Below are positions 59,001-64,000 of a DNA stretch of 64,000 nt, piece by piece. The DNA is taken from NCBI RefSeq assembly GCF_016587355.1, contig NZ_BNJF01000003.1:310001-374000 (forward strand). The letters run 5' to 3'. Origin of the DNA: Ktedonospora formicarum. Its GTDB lineage: Bacteria > Chloroflexota > Ktedonobacteria > Ktedonobacterales > Ktedonobacteraceae. Under the pieces are notes generated by a model. That model did no database searches. It worked only from the letters and a program-made list of their open reading frames with translations, and was not told the DNA's origin. A program made the translations under genes and the position numbers. The first letter of the stretch is position 1; each line of letters opens with the position of its first letter.

Positions 59001-60960
59001 GTCCACGTTGCCAGAGGCTAACCAGTTGCGCATGCACGGGGGAGCGGAGTGGATCTTGTCCCTCTGTCTCTGGATCAAAGAGAGAGCAAGCAAGCGCTGG
59101 CAAGAAAGGCGATTGAAAGATCGGGAGGTTACTGAGCAGATCACACAATTCATTGTTGAGAAAGCGGATACTGGTTTCGATGCTGGCATAAAGCTTACGG
59201 TGTCGATGCTCCTCGCCAATGTATTTGTTCTCGGCATTGAGGAGTTGCTCTTCATAGTGTTGGACAAAGGTATGTAGGAGAAGCGTGCTCGCATTGAATG
59301 CTCCTCCAAGTAAACGCAGACTCAATGGGTGCCCTTCTATCTTCTCGCTGAGTTTCTGGGCTTCGATTGTATCGATGAGTTCTTGACGTCCAGGGGCACA
59401 TTGCCGGAAGAGCAGCGCCCCCTCTTCTGCTGTTAACCCTCCTAGTTCATGTGTGACCTCTCCGGGCCACCCCAGTTGGATACGCGATGTGATGAGCAGA
59501 CTGACCGATGTGCCAGGAAGTTGTTGAAGCAACTCCGCGAGCGCGATGGCCTGGGGATCATGAGCATCAACAGCATCGATCAACGTTTCGGCATTATCGA
59601 GCACAAGCAGGAGACGTTTCGTCGTAAGCTGGCGCAAGACCTGGTATTCTCTCTCCTCCGGCGTGTGTATCTCTTGCTCGTTGCTACCTAAAAATTGGGC
59701 CAGGTTGCTTACGAAGCCTGGACGAGTTGGCAGTGGATTGAGTATGGTGCCCCAAACGCCTCCCGGCCATGCATGGGCAAAGCGTTCAATGGCCTCTCGT
59801 GCCAGCGCTGTCTTCCCCTGCCCTCCGCCTCCGTGAATCGTGAGGATACGTGGCCGGTTGTTGCCTGTAAGCAGGCTCCCAAGGCGCGTCAGATCTGCAG
59901 TTCGGCCCTGAAAGATCCCGACCGCACGAGCAACGCTGTTCGCTTCTATACGCGGTTGATGTTCAATAATGCGGGATGAGCCAGGGGAATGGATAAAACC
60001 ATGTGCTGGTGTGCTCAGCGAAGTGTAGAGGGCAGGAACACCAACCGCCCAGGAGCGAGGGCTCTCGGCGAGTGAGAGACGCGCTTGCAACAATGCCTCT
60101 TCAACAGGTGTCCCTTGTGCCAGTTCTGTATAGAACATACGGGAAAAAGCAAGCGCGTCCTCATCATAGATATTGAAGCGCATTCCAAGGGCATAGGGAA
60201 TGTTGGCTTTCACAAGAGACGCGGCAAGGTTACTAAACCCCGTTGGCCCAGGAGAGGCGCTCACGCAGGCGTTAAGGGTGATCAGAAAGGTGGTGCCACG
60301 TATGCGGGATATCAATTGTCTGGTTTCGACTCGATCCAGGCTCCCATTCTCCTTCTCGAAAGAGAGAAATGCTCCGTTCTCAGCGTGTTCTCCGTGACCC
60401 ATAAAGTGAATGACACGTTGGTGCCTGTTGGCGAGCAGGCTACGAACCTGCTGGAGCGTTGGCGGGCGAACCCGTTCCAGGGTAATGGCAAAAGGCAGTG
60501 GATCAACAATCTCTTTGAGTCGCCACCATTCTGCGTCGATATTGAGCGGTGCAATGAGAGGGCTCAGGGGATGTGAAGGAACCGCCACAATGTGCAATGG
60601 TGTATCGAGCGTAGGTGGTGACCTACGCTGTTGCGAAGGAAGCGCGCGTACAAACGGGAACTCTAGCACAAGAAAACCAGTAGGGCTATACAGATATTCC
60701 CAGGGGAGCGCATCGAGTTCATCATCTGTTGTGACGAGGACAATGCGCTCTGGATGAGCATTCAATGCGTTGCTTGCCCTGGAATTCGTAGGGAAAAGCG
60801 CATGAAAGAGGCGTTGTCCATAGCCCATAGGATCGCGAGAGACACGTTCGTACCAATGCGCAAGGAGTCGTAGCGGTTGCACGTCAAACGCATGGGAATA
60901 TTGATCATCACAGATGACCTCTACCTGATAATCTGGCTGCTGGGTGAGAATGAGTTCCAT
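56098..60960 (-). CDS. CHAT protease - STAND ATPase - TPR protein, 1620 aa
   Basis: Residues about 70-315 form a CHAT (caspase-like) domain with the catalytic pair: His189 in VIHFMGHGE and Cys232 in FLITLNACVSA. Residues about 345-560 form a STAND/NB-ARC-like ATPase: Walker A GGGGQGKT (377-384), Walker B RLLLVLDNAE (D455) and LLITSRIQ. After a winged-helix-like region come 17 regular 40-residue tetratricopeptide repeats plus one irregular, of consensus GQPQRALxLFEQALPLxRE. This is the plan of bacterial NLR-like immune sensors with a protease effector: TPRs sense, ATPase oligomerises, CHAT cleaves. First gene of the minus-strand locus with the TIR-like and membrane proteins. Confidence 0.9.
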   Translation of the reverse strand: MELILTQQPDYQVEVICDDQYSHAFDVQPLRLLAHWYERVSRDPMGYGQRLFHALFPTNSRASNALNAHPERIVLVTTDDELDALPWEYLYSPTGFLVLEFPFVRALPSQQRRSPPTLDTPLHIVAVPSHPLSPLIAPLNIDAEWWRLKEIVDPLPFAITLERVRPPTLQQVRSLLANRHQRVIHFMGHGEHAENGAFLSFEKENGSLDRVETRQLISRIRGTTFLITLNACVSASPGPTGFSNLAASLVKANIPYALGMRFNIYDEDALAFSRMFYTELAQGTPVEEALLQARLSLAESPRSWAVGVPALYTSLSTPAHGFIHSPGSSRIIEHQPRIEANSVARAVGIFQGRTADLTRLGSLLTGNNRPRILTIHGGGGQGKTALAREAIERFAHAWPGGVWGTILNPLPTRPGFVSNLAQFLGSNEQEIHTPEEREYQVLRQLTTKRLLLVLDNAETLIDAVDAHDPQAIALAELLQQLPGTSVSLLITSRIQLGWPGEVTHELGGLTAEEGALLFRQCAPGRQELIDTIEAQKLSEKIEGHPLSLRLLGGAFNASTLLLHTFVQHYEEQLLNAENKYIGEEHRHRKLYASIETSIRFLNNELCDLLSNLPIFQSPFLPALACSLFDPETEGQDPLRSPVHAQLVSLWQRGLLARITVAGLDGTQNHLYYLLPTTRPYIQAHMQSTMPLEELFHRYGKTYEAFTNNMYALLDYNPHLVAIVQYMEKDLEQGIEHVANPEQQTYRAHWAWMLFRLGRLRDAQTLLEDVLERIQGQDHLLELQVTDSLGHVYQTRGQPQQALTLFEHFLSTVRGMELRSSEGTALYNMGKVYLVTGQMQRALELFEQALPILREVGDLTSEGGALSNMAAIYQATGQPQRALELFEEALPLIRASARRPDEAATLSNIGGVYRATGQLQRALELFEEALAIQRDIGDRMGEAVSLSNIASISQANGQPQRALDLLEQTLSIQRQAGNRAGEATTLHNIGMAHQGLDQPQRALSFYEQALSVRRETGDRTGEAATLSIIASLYGALGQPQRALDLFEQALPLRRETGDRAGEAFTLHNMAGVYQDLGQSQRALSFYEQALSIRREIHNRADEAMTLHNIALIYQDLDQPQRALDLFKQALSLLREVGDHVGEATTLGAMATIYRDLDQPQHALELFEQVLLLGRTTDDRASEFGILIHMAEIYHTTGQLQRALDLFEQALFISQELDDRAGDAILLNHMAEIYRTLSQPQRALDLFEQVLSIQRETRNRADEAATLNKLGQAYQDLGQLQRALSFYEEALLISHEVHDRVGEARVLNNLGLVSRILGQPQRALSFYEQALPLLREINNNAIEGITLSNMGSAYLFTGQRQRALTCFEQALPLLREVGDRVGEMTTLNNAAMIYQDFGQSQKALSLFEQARPIAHEIGHQADEASILHNIVRAYHTLGQSQRALPLLEQALSIFRDLGDHASEAATLNSMVFLLYGDLKRPTEALRLLQQVRGIFERYGLQQDAAGNTREMLDAWQKKIQQESPPGPAQADQMTLSPDRLQQMIINTIAVMTKTPERRIQWSQRIEAFLQEAQAHGNDQEAELYASMLHILNHQAPTLAPDHPYAPAIQAIQKGIAQRKASQ
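56540..58590 (-). repeat. 120-bp tandem repeats coding TPRs
   Basis: The TPR part of the CHAT gene is visible at DNA level as seventeen units of 120 bases, each containing a GCGCGTTGCGGTTG-like and a GAGCGCCTGCTCAAAGA-like segment on the plus strand. Unit-to-unit identity is high enough for slippage or recombination to add or remove repeats. Confidence 0.8.
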
Positions 60961-61237
60961 CTCTTCTGCTCTGCTCTCTTTTCAGGTCGCACTCATATGC
61001 GGAACTGCAACAGGAAGCCATAAAGACCTCCTTATCCGAAAACCTGAGCGCGGCGATAGCGGCGTTGGTGTTCGAATGAGACCGGCAATGTATGCTAATA
61101 GAGCAATTACATATGCGCCAGTGCTTCTATTATATACATTGGCAGCTGTTGAAAGTCAAAAGGGATGAAGCAACTCGATATATGAAATGACACTCTGGCT
61201 GTATTTACCGTACAAGAGCAACAGATCGAAAAGAGGC

Positions 61238-61855
61238 TTAACGATGCTTGCGGGCTTCTTCTCGAAGAGTTTGCATGTTGAGTAGTTCGGCAATCTCAAA
61301 CTCAGTAAGCGGACCAGGCATAGGACGCAAATGGTTAAGCGTTGGAAAACGCCCCATGCGCCCATGTAGTTCGGCTAGCAACCTGAATTGGAATGACACG
61401 TACCGCTTCAATGGATCTGCCAGTATCTCTGCCTGTAAGGAATGCACGGTTGCCTCAAGGAGGTCTTGCAGGAGCACGGGATCAAGTGTGCGCAATTTTT
61501 CTCCTAGCCAATAGCGAGAAGGAAGGGTCTTGTGAGCATCAAAGCCGTAGGGAGCTGATGGATCGAGTTCCAGATGGAAGCCCAACTCGATGATGAGCAA
61601 GGGATGCTTGAGTAAATAGCGCCGCAGTTGGGTCGAGGAGATGAAGCCTTCTCGGATGCGTAAGAGGAAAGCTTTGATGTAGGCTGCTTCGGGATGGAGA
61701 GGCGGGCGACGATGCAAGGATTGTTGGCCTTCCCACTGGTGCACGAGAGACCAATCGAGCAAGGCGAAAAACTGGCGATAGTCTTGCAAAACGGGATCAT
61801 GATCGAGAAGGGTGGTCAAGATAGTCTGGTCAAAAACACGAGAAGCAGGTATCAT
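61238..61855 (-). pseudogene. Internally deleted transposase
   Basis: ATG 61855 starts MIPASRVFDQTILTTLLDHD and runs through an IS1182/ISNCY-like N-terminal half (EGFISSTQLRRYLLKHPLLI, YWLGEKLRTLDPVLLQDLL). It then joins directly to what looks like the family's C-terminus (RYVSFQFRLLAELHGRMGRF, MPGPLTEFEIAELLNMQ). The central catalytic part is missing. Partial inverted ends with TTTTCGATCT and GTTGCTC lie on both sides, so it is a deletion derivative of an IS. Confidence 0.6.
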
Positions 61856-62039
61856 AACCGAGGACTCCTTTGCGGTGAGATTTGAGGTTATGAATACTCT
61901 GCAAGGGAGTCGTTCTCTTGTCAAGCAAGAAGGGTGTTTTCTATGAAAACAGGCACATTTTCGATCTCTTATTTAGTTGCTCCTGTTTTTAGGGAACATG
62001 GAAGCGATCAGAAATTGAGAAAGAGGCTGTTTTCTCTTG

Positions 62040-62151
62040 CTGATTTAGTTGCACCCCTCGTCGCAGGGATTGGAACCATAACGATATTTTAATATAGTCC
62101 TGTCACTTGCCTCCGTCTAAATAGGCTCTCTCCCGCCGCAGGGATTGGAAC
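62040..62151 (+). CRISPR. Two-unit CRISPR-like remnant
   Basis: The motif CGCAGGGATTGGAAC, typical of the 3' end of type I CRISPR repeats, occurs at 62062-62076 and 62137-62151, exactly 75 bases apart, which equals one repeat plus one spacer. The 5' parts of the two putative repeats match poorly. Too few units and no cas genes, so this is a candidate relic only. Confidence 0.3.
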
Positions 62152-62547
62152 TGCCTCACTGATTTTGGCATCCTTCATTTTCAATGAATTGTACTGATGT
62201 AGTGTGTTGGGAACAGAAGATGTACATAGGCAACACATTGAGAATATTTCTCCTAACACCACACCTTAGCTGCGGTAGCCAAATGATGGTGTTCGTCACA
62301 CTTACTACCGCGCTTACCACCAACATTGCGTAAGAACCGGATAGGTAACACTATTGAGTAGTCATAATGAAAGATACGCCTCTGCCGTTCATCATGGTCA
62401 CTCTGGGCCAGCGATGTGGTGTTTCAAAAGCGGATATCCAGGCTCCATATCTCGTGTCTGAACCGTGCGGCAAACGGATGCGGTTTTCGTTCTTTTTCTT
62501 GGTGTCGGACTTGATCAATCCATTTCGATCATTCGTTGTACATTATG
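62152..62547. other. Gap with no supported gene
   Basis: AT-rich, with no convincing ORF; 62367-62618 is open but lacks family likeness. Confidence 0.35.
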
Positions 62548-62800
62548 GAATTGACATCCTCCTCCGGCTCAAGCCGGGGGATTGCTCGATTCACCTCGAG
62601 GGTTTCCTGCTTCGCTGAAGCTTACCCAGACGAGACAACGCTCATCCAGGCCTGACAGCCTCTCCACAGGTCCAGATGGCTAACCCAGCCACCACACTGT
62701 TCTTTGCCGCATTGCGGATCTCCGTCATGGTGAACGCCGCATTCGGGGCAGATCCATTAACGGATTTCAAGCAGTATGGTAGCTGTCTCGACACTGAAAG
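62548..62800 (-). mobile_element. IS605/IS1341-type remnant: TnpB tail plus right-end omega-RNA region
   Basis: On the minus strand, 62800-62642 encodes the end of TnpB: a zinc-finger half (ICPECGVHHDGD) in one frame, then after a one-base shift RNAAKNSVVAGLAIWTCGEA and a stop. Downstream to about 62548 comes the structured right end with the hairpin AGCCGG/CCGGCT inside CCCCCGGCTTGAGCCGGAGG and the GGATGTCAATTC terminus usual for these elements. In intact elements this stretch is the 3' part of the guide (omega) RNA. The TnpB nuclease itself is lost. Confidence 0.65.
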
Positions 62801-62932
62801 TGCCGTTTGGTACAATGATGTCCCGGACAAGTGTTGCGGACAGGTGAGAGAAGGTGGTGAAATTTTGCAGATGATCCGCCTTGACCATGGCTGCTTTTCC
62901 TGAAATTTTCTGACGACGCAGCGCGAGAAAAG

Positions 62933-62985
62933 CCACATCGGGAAGCTGGAGTTAAATACTATCCAGTTTCCCGATGTGGCGGAAC
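62933..62985 (-). terminator. Strong hairpin after the VOC gene
   Basis: GCCACATCGGGAA...CTGG pairs with CCAG...TTCCCGATGTGGC around a 13-base loop. It lies 65 bases after the VOC stop on the minus strand and could end its transcript. No T-run. Confidence 0.5.
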
Positions 62986-63049
62986 CTGGACAACAGGCCA
63001 TTTGAATCAGATCAGAGCAGAAGCCAGGTTCGATCATTGTTGCCTTCCA

Positions 63050-63449
63050 TTAGGCTCCCTTCTTCAACTCGACAATTTGAAGAAGATTGCCACTGGTATC
63101 GTCAAAGACGGCCGTCGTCGGTCCGCCCTGGCTAAATGGCTCCTGGGTAAAGATCACCCCCAACTTCTGCAGGCGCTCATACTCAGCCTGGACATCATCG
63201 ACCGCAAACGAGGTGATGGGAATCCCATCTTCTGCTAATACTTCGCGCAAAGCTTTCATGGCAGGGTAGTCTGCATTCGGCTCCAGCAGGAGTTCTGGGC
63301 CATCAGGATCTTCTGGAGAAACCACAGTAAGAAAGCGCGCCTCCGCCCAATTCGATGTCCCTCCTCTTTTGAAATCCCAGTATCTGGGTGTAGAAGGTCA
63401 GGGCCTGGTTGTAGTCAGCTATCGGAATGCTCGTGATGTAAATCCTCAT
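63050..63449 (-). pseudogene. VOC-family protein, one-base frameshift
   Basis: ATG 63449 follows GGAGGATGC and starts MRIYITSIPIADYNQALTFY, TQILGFQKR. An extra base near 63350 shifts the frame; the rest reads EARFLTVVSPEDPDGPELLL, PITSFAVDDVQAEYERLQKL and FDDTSGNLLQIVELKK to 63050. About 130 residues when repaired, a normal VOC (bleomycin-resistance/glyoxalase-like) protein. Confidence 0.75.
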
Positions 63450-63719
63450 GCATCCTCCTTCTTTTTTCCCATCCAACGCTGTACAATGGCGTGTAATGGT
63501 TCCGTGTTGATGTAATGGAACTTATATCTTCCCTTGAGCCAGCATTCTTGCTCCAACAAGGCTAATGTATTTTTGACGCGTAGCGAATTCTTTCATAGTA
63601 CAGTTTCCCATTCAGTTTGTCTCATTCAAATGATGAACACAAAAGCGATAATCATAGAGCATTTGCAGAAACAGAAAGCAGAAGAGTATACTATAAACGA
63701 ACTCAATTCTATGAATGAA

Positions 63720-63957
63720 AACGGCGAAGACACCCAAATGCTCTTTTCCTGGCATCGTGGAAATCGACCCAAAACGTTTTCTGGAGAGCGGCATCAAGCT
63801 CGTGGAATGCCTTCACTGTCTCAGGACTCACACATTTTAATTGCGTCATGGAGTCTTCCGCTTTCTATCTCACGAGAAACGCAACACGCGCACTCCATAT
63901 ACAGACCCACGATGGGTCATGCGTGAAACGATCTGGAAAGTCGTTGGAGGGGTATAA
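63720..63957 (+). pseudogene. Zinc-ribbon-like remnant with in-frame stop
   Basis: One plus-strand frame reads GIVEIDPKRFLESGIKLVEC, LHCLRTHTF, TAA, LRHGVFRFLSHEKRNTRTPY, TDPRWVMRETIWKVVGG and a stop at 63957. The C-x-x-C pair suggests a small zinc-binding protein. The nonsense codon and an earlier frame change near 63740 show it is broken. Confidence 0.4.
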
Positions 63958-64000
63958 TTTTTTCAAGAATAGGGACAAAAAGGTACAAACATGGACAGGC

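Noticed and set aside
62367..62618. 83-codon plus-strand frame running into the IS605 right end
   Set aside because: Ends inside the structured right end of the element; no ribosome binding site or domain.
1..64000. tRNA or rRNA genes
   Set aside because: I saw no cloverleaf with TTCGA-type arm and anticodon context, and no rRNA-like stretch; a covariance search would be needed to exclude them.

Overview
The window looks like an accessory, insertion-sequence-rich stretch from a soil bacterium of the Ktedonobacteria type (Chloroflexota). This is an inference from gene flavour, not a database match: ECF41 sigma factor, ROK repressor with sugar ABC transporter, DinB and VOC proteins, CHAT/STAND/TPR proteins, multi-PAS kinases and dense IS630/IS6/IS982/IS110/ISL3/IS605 debris. 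Transposase fragments and broken genes outnumber intact housekeeping genes. Several breaks are single-base indels in homopolymer runs (lacZ C5, kinase G5, TnsAB G4), so some could be sequencing errors.

Layout. 1-12 kb: DinB, VOC and YdeI/OmdA-like proteins, a CapA-like phosphoesterase, an IS630 with an A9 slippery run, an intact IS982, a frameshifted IS110, and remnants (alcohol dehydrogenase, pentapeptide-repeat protein, SGNH hydrolase, cation-efflux tail). 12-26 kb is the most ordered part, with two sugar-use modules. The first is a divergent ROK repressor / ABC sugar transporter / GH2 beta-galactosidase cluster with duplicated promoter-operator units. The second is an AraR-like regulator divergent from a GH51 arabinofuranosidase with overlapping promoters. 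26-34 kb: a deleted large serine recombinase, an intact ISL3 transposase, and a Tn7-like transposition module encoding a TnsA-TnsB fusion plus the TnsC ATPase, flanked by matching inverted repeats. 34-38 kb: a multi-PAS histidine kinase broken by two single-base deletions and enclosed by a ~120-bp inverted repeat pair, next to a 123-bp MITE-like element.

39-51 kb: transposase fragments, DinB, type II NADH dehydrogenase-like flavoprotein, Yip1-type membrane protein, ECF41 sigma factor, peroxiredoxin, a DUF3224 gene and a double-HxlR regulator sharing a conserved upstream element, remnants of a two-component system, two paralogous small secreted Cys proteins with a tiny signal-peptide ORF, and the 3' part of a group II intron. 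51-61 kb: a ParB-like protein, an actin-like ParM/ParR-type pair with a GTACA-rich upstream region, and then the most interesting locus. That locus is a minus-strand run of a 1620-residue CHAT protease-STAND ATPase-TPR protein, a collapsed second copy of it, a TIR-like/zinc-ribbon protein, and an overlapping small membrane protein. It resembles a sensor / enzymatic effector / membrane effector immune module. 61-64 kb: an internally deleted transposase, a two-unit CRISPR-like remnant, an IS605/TnpB remnant with its right-end hairpin, and a frameshifted VOC gene.
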